From: Corinectria fuckeliana
Lineage: Eukaryota; Ascomycota; Sordariomycetes; Hypocreales; Nectriaceae
Assembly (NCBI GenBank): GCA_019137255.1
Contig: WPDH01000461.1
Coordinates: forward strand, 42,327 to 106,326
DNA length: 64,000 nt
Direction: 5' to 3'
This document shows, in pieces, positions 1 through 10,775 of the stretch. The notes beneath the pieces are model-generated. The model had not been told where the DNA came from, searched no databases, and worked only from the letters and a program-made list of their open reading frames with translations. The position numbers were made by a program, and so were the translations under genes. Position 1 is the stretch's first letter; each line of letters opens with the position of its first letter.

Positions 1-1136
1 AGAACGACGGATAGTGGCCCCTTCCCAGACCTCTGTCTAGCCCCTCGGTTGGGGAAGAGCTGCCGGCTGTGCTCCATTTGGTAGAATTGGGATTTTCGTT
101 AAAGTGCAACTTCACGATAAAGTATCTGGGGTTGCATCTGTGATATACATGCAACACTGAGTCAGACGGACATATTCTAGAAAAAGACTTTTGGAAGCGC
201 CATTAGATACTGTGCTATAAAATAGTAAAGTATAACTTTGTGCAGCTGTACAGCCTGCCATCGGCATGTGAGGTTGTTTCCTGTCCAAGCTGTAGTTGAG
301 GCCATCCCCTGTTCGTACTGTACGTAGCTCGTAGATGAGTAAGTCGAGGGATCCATTGTTAAACTTGATGGGGGTATGCTAATCGGCAACCTTAATGCCT
401 GCAATCGGTTACAGGAATTTGCCTGAGGGTGTTGAACCAGGTCAACGACTTACACCTGAGGCATCATCGATTGAAATGCATAGACAGCGCACGATGGAAT
501 CAAAGTATCTGTAGATTGTAAATACCATTGTATAAGATGCGTACCGTTGGTGACGGGGCGTAACTATCAAGCATCAATACGCTGACCCGGCAGGATGTAG
601 GTGGAGGCGGAGATCCGTGATGTCGAACAGGTTCCAGAGGATGAGTAGGTAGCCTTGGAGAAAGTGGAAGGTTTAGTTAGGCAATGCTGGTGGCAGGTGC
701 AAAATAGACAGAACAAACAACAATGGTGCGTCCGATTATCTTCTCTCAAAAAAGGCGCGGGGCGTTCTTATTTAGCACTATCACTACCTCCCGTCCCTAT
801 CTACGTACCTAACCTGCCATGGTAGAGGTACTTAGTAGCCGTAGCACCAGTAATTTACCAGTACCAGGGCATTCCGTATAAAGGCTGGCGTCAACCCCTC
901 CTCGTCCCTGCCAACGTCGACCGAATCGATTCCTGGCCACTTTCTGTTATCTAAGGCACACTGTACGATATCTTTCGCTGGCGATCAACGCCCCAACGTC
1001 ATTAATCTCCCGTCTCACTCGAACAACCGCTGCATCGCCATCGTCATCGTCATCAGCCCATCATTACCGTCCATAGATCCATCAAATCATCGGCCACTAC
1101 TCAAAACAGATCCATCTACCACTAAGAGCCAAAAGC
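1..1136. other. Intergenic, no gene seen; probable promoter of the small + gene
   Basis: No open frame here has splice sites or protein features worth calling. The last 200 bases before the ATG at 1137 become C/T-rich with CATCGTCATCGTCATC-type runs and CCATCAAATC, the look of a fungal 5' leader, so this part is probably the promoter and leader of the next gene. The first 900 bases show nothing recognisable. Confidence 0.5.
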
Positions 1137-1400
1137 ATGGATCGCTCCTCGACCAGCTCCGACGCCGCCTCCACCTTCTCCGGCTCGACCGCCTGCTCCT
1201 ACGTCAAGGACGCGCCGCCGACCGCCGACAACGAGGCCCGGACGACCCGTCGCGGCGTGCGCCAGCGGGTCCGCGATGTCGTCCACGATCTAGGACGCCC
1301 GCCGACGGCCAAGCAGGACGCCAAGGACGGCAAGACGATCAAGAACCACATCGACGTCGGGCCAACGGCCACGGCTCTCATGGGCCCGTCGGCCGTCTGA
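1137..1400 (+). CDS. Small basic hypothetical protein, 87 aa
   Basis: A single-exon frame of 87 codons begins at an ATG preceded by AAAGC and a pyrimidine-rich leader. Residues 1-25 are Ser/Thr-rich, residues 35-50 are Arg-rich (TTRRGVRQRVRDVV), followed by LGRPPTAKQDAK and a short Ala/Gly tail. No signal peptide or membrane segment is visible. Codon use is strongly C/G at third positions, like the confirmed genes and unlike the flanking DNA, which is the main reason to believe it. The layout (Ser-rich head, basic helix, LGxPPTA) resembles small uncharacterised proteins found in Sordariomycetes, but I cannot assign a function. An antisense frame over the same bases is a shadow of the GC-rich coding strand. 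Confidence 0.6.
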   Translation: MDRSSTSSDAASTFSGSTACSYVKDAPPTADNEARTTRRGVRQRVRDVVHDLGRPPTAKQDAKDGKTIKNHIDVGPTATALMGPSAV

Positions 1401-1777
1401 GCGGAGCGACGAGAGACGACGTCAGCCAGCCAGAAAGGGGGCTTGCGTGCCGTGTGATGGGGAAGTCAGCCAGCAGAGGACCGGACGGGCGGGCGGGATG
1501 CCTGTGCTGTTGCTGCAATTTGTTTGGCGTTAGGTGCTGTGTTTGTGATACCGCTTCTACTTTGTTTTTCGCTTGGGCTTGGAGGGGGGCATGATGATGC
1601 GAGACGACGCTAAATCACTGGGCTAGATGGATGTTGGCCATATATTTGTCTACGTGTGTACCTGCACGGTCCCGAATCTCTCGTCTCCCACAAAAGCATG
1701 GATATCAAGTCGATGCTTGTGTCGACCCAGATCGTCTCACGTTGATTAATTACCTCCAACCGGCCTTGGCCTAGCCG
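1401..1777. other. 3' flank between convergent genes
   Basis: This is the gap between the stop of the small + gene and the stop of the membrane-protein gene on the minus strand. It becomes T-rich around 1500-1570 (TTTGTTTTTCGC), suiting 3' end formation. No further gene is seen. Confidence 0.5.
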
Positions 1778-2559
1778 TCACCCGTGGGCCGTCTGTACCT
1801 TGCAGACCGACCCTACAAGCTTGGCCCGGGCCTCTGGAATACGGAGTTCATCCCCATTTCGTCCATTCTCCACAATAGTCTCCTCATAGGGCTGCATCGT
1901 CGGCACTCTGGATGGATAGCATGAGAAACACTGATTCTTGCAGCTAAAGACTCTCCCTTCGTTCACCTTACTCTCCTTCGCCCCCTATCCTCCCTTCCAG
2001 GCTCACCGAAAGCAAATGTCCAGTCCAAACGGGACCAAGGCCCACAGCCTATTCTTGAACATGTCGACCCGTCCCAGCGCATCCTCGTGCGGAAACACCT
2101 CCCCCCATCGAGCAATCGCGTCTTCGTCGTCCCGCATGTCAAGGTAGATGCCCAGCGCCGTGCAGGTGAACCCCCCCATGGCCAACGTACCCATCGCGGC
2201 CGCCATGATGCAAGCAAACCACCAGGTGACACCGAAGCCCGGAAGGGGGTTGAACAGCTGCGTGATGCGCGAGGCAAAGGCGTGTCCGCACGCAAGAGTC
2301 GAGAGGGCGCCGAATGCCATGGCGAGAAGAGTCAGCTGGCGGAGGTCGGTTCTGATGGTGTATCTGACCTTGAGACACCTGCGGTATTGCTGGACGGTCC
2401 TCACATTGAGGACGGCCCTCACACTGAAGAGAGTCAGCACCATCATCGTTTCGTTAAGGGGGTTGACAGGCAGGGGTAGGACACGCACGGCGGAGGCGAC
2501 TGCTTGACAGGCTGGGGAGGCGGCGTTGGGATCATGTGCGAATGCATTTTGACCGTCAT
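1778..2559 (-). CDS. Hypothetical multi-pass membrane protein, 217 aa, three exons
   Basis: Hand-spliced model: exons 2489-2559, 2007-2423 and 1778-1943; introns of 65 and 63 nt. Intron 1 opens with GTGCGT and closes with GTGCTGACTCTCTTCAG, a textbook branch site and acceptor; intron 2 opens with GTGAGC and closes TTTAG. Frames join without a stop, 654 nt in total. The protein has a Pro-rich N-terminus (IPTPPPQPVKQSPPP), a basic segment at about 35-50, hydrophobic helices at about 53-73 (LTLLAMAFGALSTLACG) and 90-115 (WWFACIMAAAMGTLAMGGF), and a weaker hydrophobic stretch near 150-161 before a polar tail. The upstream frame has no ATG before 2559. I do not recognise the family. It lies on the same strand as the Zn2Cys6 gene upstream, about 330 bp from it. 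Exon 3 is the least certain part: read-through of intron 2 would end the protein at 2003. Confidence 0.6.
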
Positions 2560-2889
2560 GTTTGGCAACTGTCGTGGCTCTAGACGTGGTTCTGGCCGTG
2601 GTTCTGCAAGATTGCGGGATGAGGTGACGGGATGCTTCTGACGGTAGGGCGACACGGCTTAAATAGGTACACAAGCGAACCCTTTACCAAGCCCGAGGTC
2701 TCCGTCTGACTGTCTGACTTTGATATTTGGTTTTAGGCATTGCTGGTTTGGCTGCGTCATGCGCAAAGTTTACCGCTGGTCATGACAACTCTGATGATGC
2801 ATCCCACCTGTCGAGCCCGCATGAAGTGGGTTGTAAGTTAAATAGGTTGAGAGGGGAAAAAAGGAAAAACAGCCAACGTCTTTTTTGTT
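2560..2889. other. Short intergenic gap, promoter of the membrane-protein gene
   Basis: It separates two minus-strand genes. It should hold the 3' end of the Zn2Cys6 gene and the promoter and leader of the membrane-protein gene. No distinct motif is recognised. Confidence 0.45.
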
Positions 2890-4538
2890 TCATCCGCCAA
2901 CGCTGATATCCGTGCTGCCCAGCATGTTGCCTAGCATGAAGTACTCCATCGCGTCAGGGCCCGATTGCCTACATTTGTCCCATTGTCAGCATGTCTCTCC
3001 CGGATTACATCAAACAATTTGCCAAGAGGCCGCAACTCACGCCGTCAACATCAGCCTCGTAAACTCATCCACGTCGTCCGGTCGAGCATGCGCCCACACG
3101 TCCTTGAAGTCCATGTTGGAAACGCAGAACTGCGGCTTCATGTGCCACGCCTGGAAGAAGGTCACCGACGACGGCGCCTCCCAGAGGTGGCGCGATGTGG
3201 TGAAGGCGAGCTCTGGTTCCATGACTTCGCAGGGGGCTGGCCGAAAGGAGCATGTTAGCTTGCTCAATGCAATGGATGGGGAAGAGCGTGGGAGAGAGGG
3301 AGAGGAAATGAATGGGAAACGTACGTTCTTGCGACTTGAGAATGTAGCTAACGCAAATAAAGGCAAAGCCCATCATGGCCGTTCTGCGCGCCGTCTCGAG
3401 GAGGATCCAGCTCTACAGCCAAGAAAAGGTTGGTCAGCAACAGTGACTTCACCAAATCCGCCACACAAGCTCAGTCAAGCTCAGTCAAACTCACCTCCCA
3501 GCTCGCCGGCGGCCGGTCCCGAGACATCAACACGGCCGGGCTCACGCCTTGCTCCAGCTCCGTCTTGAGGTTGGTCAGATCCTCCAGCCACAGCACGAAC
3601 TGCGGCGTCTCGCGCTCCGACGCCGCGCGCAGCGCCACGTCGCCGTCGAACATGCGGATCGAGTCGAGGATGATTAGGGCCTGCACGCGCGCCACCTTCT
3701 CGGCGGGCGTGTGGGCGCGCTCGCCCTCGCGGTGGACGTCGCGCGCGGCGTCGGCCACCAGCTTGTACACCCAGGCCTTGTTCAGCGGCGTGCGGCTCGC
3801 GTACGCCGTCGCCGCCGAGAAGGCCGCCAGGATGGTCCGCGGCAGGCTGCTCCCGTACAGCCGCGGGTGCATAAAGGGCAGCGCGCGCGTGTGCGCGAAG
3901 TCGCGGAACAGGTGCGTCAGGGCGTCGACGATGTAGCCGATGCGCGTGCGAGGGTCGTGCACGTCCAGCGGGTTGAAGGCCAGGCAGCTGTCCGCGTCCT
4001 GCAGGAGGGACATGTCGCGGATGGCCACCAGCGGCATCTCCATCTTGTTGTGGGTTTGGCCTTGGTTGCTGTTGGCGCCGCCGAGGTCGCCGAGGTTCCA
4101 CAGCTCCGCGCCGGCCGACGAGTCGTTGGCCATGAGGTAGTCGATGATGGAGAAGTCGAGGTTCGAGTCGAGTTGCATAGACGGGACGGAGCCGTTCTGC
4201 AGGCTCTCGGGCGAGGTGGTCGCCGTCGCCGTCGTCGTCGTCGTCGAAGCGTTAGTCGTGTTGGTCGAAGTGCTCAGGCTCTCGATATCAAAGTTCATGT
4301 CAAACTCGGGCACCTCGTTCGTCGACGCAACCCCGATATCCTCGTCGTGATAGCTCGCGCCGGGAGGAAGCTTCTGGTAGACGCACTCGAGGCCCTTTGC
4401 CGCGCACCGCGTGCACCGGGGCGTCTTCTTGTCGCACTTGCGCTTGCCCTTCACACACGCGTTGCAGCTCTTCTGTCTAGAGGCAGCGGCACGGTCCATC
4501 TTCCGCAACATCAAGGGGGACAGGGAGTCCATTGGCAA
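2890..4538 (-). CDS. Zn(2)Cys(6) fungal transcription factor, 468 aa, four exons
   Basis: Exons 3495-4538, 3325-3412, 3041-3236 and 2890-2968; introns of 82, 88 and 72 nt with GTGAGT, GTACGT and GTGAGT donors, all keeping frame (1407 nt). The N-terminus carries a complete binuclear zinc cluster, C25-x2-C28-x6-C35-x6-C42-x2-C45-x6-C52, with the basic loop VKGKRK expected to contact CGG half-sites. A Ser/Thr/Asn-rich linker (about 80-110) follows. The rest is a helical region with an Arg/Ala-rich segment ending in SWILLETARRTAMMGF across exon 1/2, typical of the fungal regulator middle domain. No pathway can be named from the sequence. The start could also be the second Met (residue 14); both keep the cluster. 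The promoter side holds two small tandem arrays (CTCCGCAA and CCCGATT units). It is co-oriented with the bHLH gene upstream and a membrane protein downstream. The family call is firm, the target unknown. Confidence 0.9.
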
Positions 4539-5863
4539 AGGTCTCGCTATTTAATGTCCTACCAGCAGAGCGGTGAGGTAAAAGATTCGATGCGGGCTGC
4601 GGACTATGAGACGGGGGAGGAGGAAACAGTCGGAGAATCAAGAAGCAAGAATGGACTTTGCTCGGCCAGACGCAACCAGCGGGTTTTGTTAGATCCCCGC
4701 CGTGTTGAGTTCACCAAGCCGGCAACCGGCCCCAAGGTTGCGCCGTCGGCAATGGTCCCCGTACGCCGTAAGCTCCGCAAAGTCCGCAACTCCGCAACTC
4801 CGCAACTCCGCAGGCTCCACCCGCCGCCGCGCCCGTCTCCCGTCTCCCGATTCCCGATTCCCGATTCCCGGTTCCAGCAACGTCTTGGGATGACACTTGC
4901 GCCGATCGACCCATGGGCCGATCGATCCGCCGTAGTGGGGTTGAAGGGGTTTATCTTATCGCGAGATTCAACATCGTATGTACATAGCGTGTGGTAGTCA
5001 ATCCTAGTCTATTTCATTGCAGCCTCATGAATTGATGTCAGCTCACCATAGTTCGTTCACCTTGCTACCTCCCTCACAAGCAACTAAAGGTCAATACAGG
5101 CACGCCGGATGTTACCACAGCCAAGATTGGCACCTCTGCATTCATCTTCTACTTTTTGTGTATGTCATTAACGGCAAAAGCCAGACAGCTACGTCGCACA
5201 CAAACCCTCTCCCCCGTCCTGTCCCAGTCCATTCCCGTTCCGTTACCAACCTAACCCATCCTTGCCATCGGAGTCTCTGGCCCTTTAAACCCCGCTTTAG
5301 AAAATGGGTATAACACATCTCGCAAGACCCGACGCGCCGCCTGCCACCTTCGCCGTGAGTCTTTTCACACTGTAATAATGTCCCGCCGAGCGTAGCTCTC
5401 CCTAGCCCGGCTTGTCCGCCCTCCAAAATTAATGGCTTCCGGGTTCCCAGTGAACAAGAAAAGAAAGAAAAAAACTCCCAGTGACCCTCCTCTGCCTCTC
5501 GGGCCTCAGGAGCTTAAATGTGAAAATCAAACCTAAAGATTGACAACACCAACGGAAAAGCCCACGGTCCGTTTGCCGTACTGATACAATGGTCGACGAA
5601 CAGGAGAAAGGAGTAAACGAGAAGGGAAACCTCAAGAAATCTAATGGAACAAGGAGCTCAAGTCTCCTGACTGGGCTGATGAGGTCGACACTGATTGTGA
5701 CGAAGCCTGGCGCGGGTTTCGTTTTTAGATGTCGAGGTTATCAAATGCCTCCAGTATCATAACTTTTCCCCTCGTCGTTCATTCGTGCCTAAAATAAATG
5801 ACAAAGAAAAAGAGTGCTCATCGTCAGCTTTGAGATGAGGATTTGTCGAGTCTGAGCTGTGGC
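4539..5863. other. Intergenic between two minus-strand regulators; promoter of the Zn2Cys6 gene
   Basis: About 1.3 kb. The part near 4770-4875 contains tandem arrays upstream of the Zn2Cys6 ATG. The part near 5640-5860 is AT-richer and should be the 3' UTR of the bHLH gene. Open frames here lack codon bias or domains. Confidence 0.5.
4772..4875. repeat. Two adjacent short tandem arrays in a promoter
   Basis: From 4772 the unit CTCCGCAA recurs about four to five times with small changes; from about 4832 CCGTCTCC and then CCCGATT repeat three to four times. They sit about 235-340 bp upstream of the Zn2Cys6 start and would be length-variable. Confidence 0.85.
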
Positions 5864-7468
5864 TCAGTATCTCTCCTGTCGGAATCCATTGGCGCGCGGG
5901 GCCTCATATTGGACACCCGTCATGGACTCGGGGCCGTTGGGAATGGTGTTGCTTATGGACCGGATAGGTGGCAGCTCAGGCCGAGTCGAACCGGTATAGT
6001 GATCCGCCGCGTAGTTCGCGGGTTGTTGAGCCGCCGGTGGTGGCGGAGCGGCGGCGGCAGCGGCTTGCGCTGTCGAAGTATGGAGTTCTCCTCGTAGCTG
6101 GGCGGACTCCATCCGAAGTCCCTGCATTTCACGACGGAGCATCTCGTTCTCCGCCGTTGCAGAGTTATAGTGCGATTGCAGCACGCGAATGGTGTCACTC
6201 TGTCTTTGGTGCTCGGCAATTGCTGGGATGCATTAGTTACGATCCGAGATCTTAAAGGCAGCAGCACAAAATCACCCTTGGTTAGGATCTCCCATTTAGA
6301 TGCCTTGGAGCCACGCTCCTGGGGCATCAGGTCCCGCAGTTGATCGAACAGCTCCTTCATCTCAGTCCTTCTCTTTCGTTCAGCCAACTTGTGGCTGACC
6401 CTCAATTCGGGAGTCCGGCTGTAGGGTTGCGATCCAGGGGATCCGTTGCCTTCCTCTGCCTGGAGATCGCTCAGTTGCTTGTGCTGCATGGTGTGGTGGT
6501 GGACGGGAGGGAAGTCGGATGCGTTGGACATGCGTGAGTAGTCGCCCTCGTCCAATCCTCGCTGTCCGGGTGGTAGTCGCGATTCGGTGGTGAATTGGCT
6601 GCTTGCGACTGATTCGGTAATGCTACTCCGTCTCGAGTCGGGGTACTGGAGGCCGCTAACTCGTTGAATATCCTCTTCTGGAAAAGCCCAGGCCTGGCCC
6701 TTAGTAGGCTCTGCTGCTCGAGCAATGTGCCCTGTCGCGGGTCCAGTAATGGTAGGCGCAGTCTTGGTAGTCTTAGAATCGGGGTTGCGATCCGCGTTCG
6801 GCTGGTATCCATTGGAGATTCGATGGACGGAGAGACTTTCTAAACGTTGTGGGTTGCGCTGGTTGTGGAGGGTGTTCTGGATAGATGTAGTCGACTGGTT
6901 ATGGGGGGTGGCATACGGGGAACTTCCGAGTCGCATATCGCTGAATCCTTGGTTGATCCTGCTGTCCACGCTTTCCCGTCGAAGCCCTCCGATGCCTGGT
7001 GTAAGTGTGTCTCCCATGGTGGCGCCGTTCGGGTTAGAGTCCAGGGAAATTGGTCGTCGCGAGTCGAGACCGCCAGTAGTAGGGGGGGACACGATGGCGG
7101 AGACACTCATATTGGTCGTCGAGGGCGAAACGAGTGCCTGGGGAACCATGTTCGATGCGATGGGCGAGGGCGTCTTGTCTTGCGACGAGGATTGGTATCC
7201 AGAACCACTTGGGCTCAGGCCGTTGACGTTGAAGGAGGCGGCAGAGGTATCTACGAGAACCAGGTTAGCCAGGACGCAAACCATTGACGCCAAAGACAAT
7301 GAGCGTCGTACGCTTACTGGAGGCGTCCGCGTTAGAGTAAAAGCCGGAGTCTCGCAAGTGCGGAGGGGGGTGGTTAGGGCCGGACGCCGGAGTGCGGTCG
7401 TCGTTCAGGATGTTGGTGAGGCCGGCCGTCTTGGGAGGCGGAGGACGCTGTTGTTGGTAAGCCTCCAT
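5864..7468 (-). CDS. bHLH leucine-zipper transcription factor, 494 aa, three exons
   Basis: Exons 7318-7468, 6276-7250 and 5864-6222; introns of 67 and 53 nt, the latter with an AACTAATGC branch site. The joined frame is 1485 nt. Residues about 334-385 form a basic helix-loop-helix: the basic region SHKLAERKRR has H337, E341 and R345 in the H-x3-E-x3-R arrangement of proteins that read CANNTG E-boxes; helix 1 is EMKELFDQLRDLMP, then a loop and helix 2 (WEILTKAIAEHQR), split by intron 2. A coiled coil follows at about 390-425 (VLQSHYNSATAENEMLRREM), so it should dimerise as a bHLH-zipper. The first 330 residues are Ser/Pro/Asn-rich and disordered-looking, with phospho-type SP/TP sites. The C-terminus has an Ala run (AAAAAA) and Pro run. 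It is a nuclear regulator by family; which process is not visible. The intergenic DNA upstream is about 10 kb, unusually long for this genome. Confidence 0.92.
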
Positions 7469-10400
7469 GACAGATGCGAATAGAGGCTAGGTCGAGGCCA
7501 GGCGACGGGTCGACTTGGAACGAAAGGAGAGATCTGTGGTGGGTGGGAGGTGGACTAGTCGCGAACACGGGAACGGGCTTCCGACGGGAGGCCAGTCGAG
7601 TCCACGGATACTCGAGACTCGAGACAGGGCTAGACGAGGCGGGATTAGAGGGTAGTGCGGATCGTCGTCGGATCGAGACGAGGCGAGGCTAGACGAGGCG
7701 AGGGCAGCGAACAGAGCAGAAGCCCCGAAAAGCGAGTGTCGTGACAGCAAACGGCGGGGGATGGTGCGATGAGGCGAGGAGGCGAGGCGAGGCGAGACAA
7801 GGCGACGGCAGAGACGAAGGTGGAATGGAAAAAACGCACTCGGGCAGGCTCCTTGGATGCGAGGAGCGGGTTGTGTGTTGAACGTCAGGGGAGAAAGAGA
7901 GAGAGAAAGGCTGGGAGGGGCTCTTCGACCATGAGATGGATGGATTGGATGGATTGAATGGATGGGGGAGAGTGGATGGAATTGAGAACAGCGACAAGAG
8001 GCAAAACTCGCAAGATTCCCCCAGTCAAACGGCGGCCAAAGTACAGTTGGTGCTTGACTTGGGGGAGCGAGGTACATGCTCCTGGGCCTAAGCTACCTAA
8101 GGTAGGTACTTACTCAGGCTTGCTCCCGCCTGGGCCTTTTCTCTGGGGCTTCTGGCTGGGGCTTACATAGTACCTAAGTTATGAAGGGTCCCGTCGGGTG
8201 GTTCCCTGCCTGCCTGCTGCCAGTGCAACGCCCAGTGCTCAGTGCTCACTGTGCCAGAGTCGGCGCCAACGCTGGCGCCAAGTGCCATGGGGGAGAGGGG
8301 GACGACACGCCCCCATGATGCCCCATGCCATCCAATCCCCCATGCGCAGGGCACCTACTTTGTACCTACAACTGCAAGTGCACACCCGCCCGCCGCGGCA
8401 GCAGGGAAACAGCGGGCTCCCCTGTGGACATAGGGGGGAGGTACCTCGCCAGGTGCGCCGTTTTGATGCTGGTCTCTCCCAAGACAGGTGGCCTGCGCGT
8501 GGCGGCTTGCAGCCCCAAGTATCCTAGCCCGTCTAGCGACCGCAGCTGGCGCGAGCAACCCATGAAAGCGGTACCCTAAGCCCGTGTACCGTAGACTCGA
8601 GCCAGGGCCGAGGGCAAGGGGACAGCTGGAGCACCCGCGGTGGCACGACGCCCTGGAGAAGCACCGAATGCGACCCCGAAACGAGGCCACCGGGGGCAGC
8701 CAGCCAGTAGTCAGTACGGGAGACGGTGGTACCCCCCACCAGGTTCCCGCACCATGTGCCAAGGTACTCTAGCACGACTCAATACCCCCGACCAGCCGTC
8801 ACGCTACTGCTGCTTGGAGTGTCTAGGCGTGCGCACTTGCACGGGTTGTATCCCTCCATCGCCCTCCCCCAGAAACCTTGACCAGCCCGCCGTGGAGACT
8901 GGAGAGAAGCATGCAGCTGACATGCTGTTTGGTTGGAGTTGAAGTTGGAGATGGACATGGAGGAGGGGGGCGTGCCGTCCATCCTCAGTGACGCCCGAGA
9001 CGGCAGAGAGATGGGCCATCATCAGAGACCGCAAGACAGACCCCAAGTTAAGTTAAATGGCCGTCGATAAGGAGATCAAGGGTACATTGAGGCGCCTGGC
9101 GCGCTCAGTCAATTTACCGGTTAGTCCGTGGTAATACCGTGTGATCTTTTCAAAAGGGCCTTGGGGAAGTCAATGCACTAATACCGGAAACACATCCATG
9201 GATGCTACCGACGATGGGCTCCCCAGGGGATGCCAAGTGATGTTGGTTCCCCGGGTCTGCACCTCAAGTATCACGCCCTAGCGCATTGCAGAGTAGATAT
9301 TCCCTCCGTCTAGCCGTCCAGCCGTGCAGATGGCAAACGTGTGATGGGATAAAATGAGAATTGGGATGGACTGACTGCTTGCATGCATGCGGACAGGACG
9401 ACTGTGGACGGGAGGTGCGAAACAAGAGGCATAGAACAAGCTACTTCGTACATGCATCTGTTAGGTAGGTAGCATACATGTTTCGTACGACGTCTGCTCC
9501 ACACATCCTTCGATTCATTTGGCCACGCCGCCCAAGGTGTCTGGCCCAGACCGAGACCGAGAGGGAACAAGACAGGGACACGAGCCGCCTGGAGAGACAA
9601 AGGAATGTCTCTACCCGGTCTGCTCGCCCCCGGGACACGCGATGCAGTCCGCCCACATGCCAATCATCGGCCATTGCACGGCGCACATCCCGGATGAGCA
9701 CGTTCCTCGCCGAACTCTCCCACATTTGCTGCATGTACATACACGTACAGTGCAAGGGCCGGAAAGCCGCCATGTATTACCCGCTCAGGCCGCCCCCGGC
9801 TCGCCCAGAGGATGAACTCGGAATTTCGACCGCGGACCGTAGAAAAGCCTTCAAGACTCGGTTCCCGAAACGTCCATGGCATCCCGGGGCTGAAAGGCGT
9901 TCTCAAGGGGCCACATGGAGGCCGGTGCCGGCTAATGTGTTGCCCGCTGGAAGAAGCTTCGTCCTGAAGCAGCAGGGATCCCCCCGGGATTGGGGGCCTC
10001 TGCGCGAGTCTGCGAATGCGCTGAGCAGCAGCGAGCAGAACTCCCGCTCCCCGGGGATCTTCCCCGTCATGATGCGATGCGTACAAAGTAAGTTGATCCG
10101 TCCCATCGCGCTCTTTCTGATTAGTGTGGTACATACATAAGTAGCACGCACGCGGCTGGTCAGCCCAAGGAACGGGACTGGGAAAAGAGTGGGGGTGTGG
10201 CTTACACCGAGCCAGGGCTCCTCGTGCGTCGCCAACTAGCGCATCCATGCACCCATGCACCCATGCTCCCACGTCGGAGCCAAGCTACCCAGCCGGGGGC
10301 CATGTTGGCTGTTTATGTTTATTGCGGTCCTGGCGATTTGAGTTCAAGGTATCATCGGACGGCACACTGTCGTTTCCAATGGTCTAATACGTGCTATGTA

Positions 10401-10639
10401 GTAATAGTCCAAGAGTCTAAGAGGCGGACGGTGCCTGCCATGCGCGATGTTCCGTCGCCGCCACGTGAGATGCATCCGAGTCTCCAAAAAAGGCCATGCT
10501 GCCATGACGTGACTGGTCCCGCCGGCACTTTCCTCAGCTTCCATCCCTCCCCTCCGTTCTTACTTCATTGTGATGCGTGAATATGCCCCTATAAAAGCGC
10601 CCCAGTCCAGGGCTGCACTGGATCGGATCTCAATGGCCA

Positions 10640-10775
10640 GTACTATGTACTAGGCCTAGTAGCTTAGTAGAGAGCACTGTGCTCTCGGGCAGTATTCGTA
10701 TTCCGTACCTACATACTCGGTAGGCACTTAACGTACCTTCGAGCCTACTACTAGTAGTAGGTACGCAGTAGTATC
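10640..10775. repeat. Cluster of short perfect palindromes
   Basis: Three inverted repeats are packed in about 120 bp: TACTAGGCCTAGTA (10648-10661, perfect 14-mer), 8-base arms GAGAGCAC/GTGCTCTC around one T (10670-10686), and CCTACTACTAGTAGTAGG (10744-10761, perfect 18-mer). A TATAAAAG lies 50 bp to the left. The function is unknown; the same TAC/GTA vocabulary recurs elsewhere in the window. Confidence 0.8.

Noticed and set aside
3711..4997. A 428-codon frame on + opposite the Zn2Cys6 gene
   Set aside because: It is antisense to a gene with a complete zinc cluster; the Arg/Val/Leu-rich low-complexity product is what GC-rich antisense DNA yields.
9478..10140. A 220-codon + frame in the first desert
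   Set aside because: No recognisable domain, mixed codon use, and overlapping frames of similar length on both strands.
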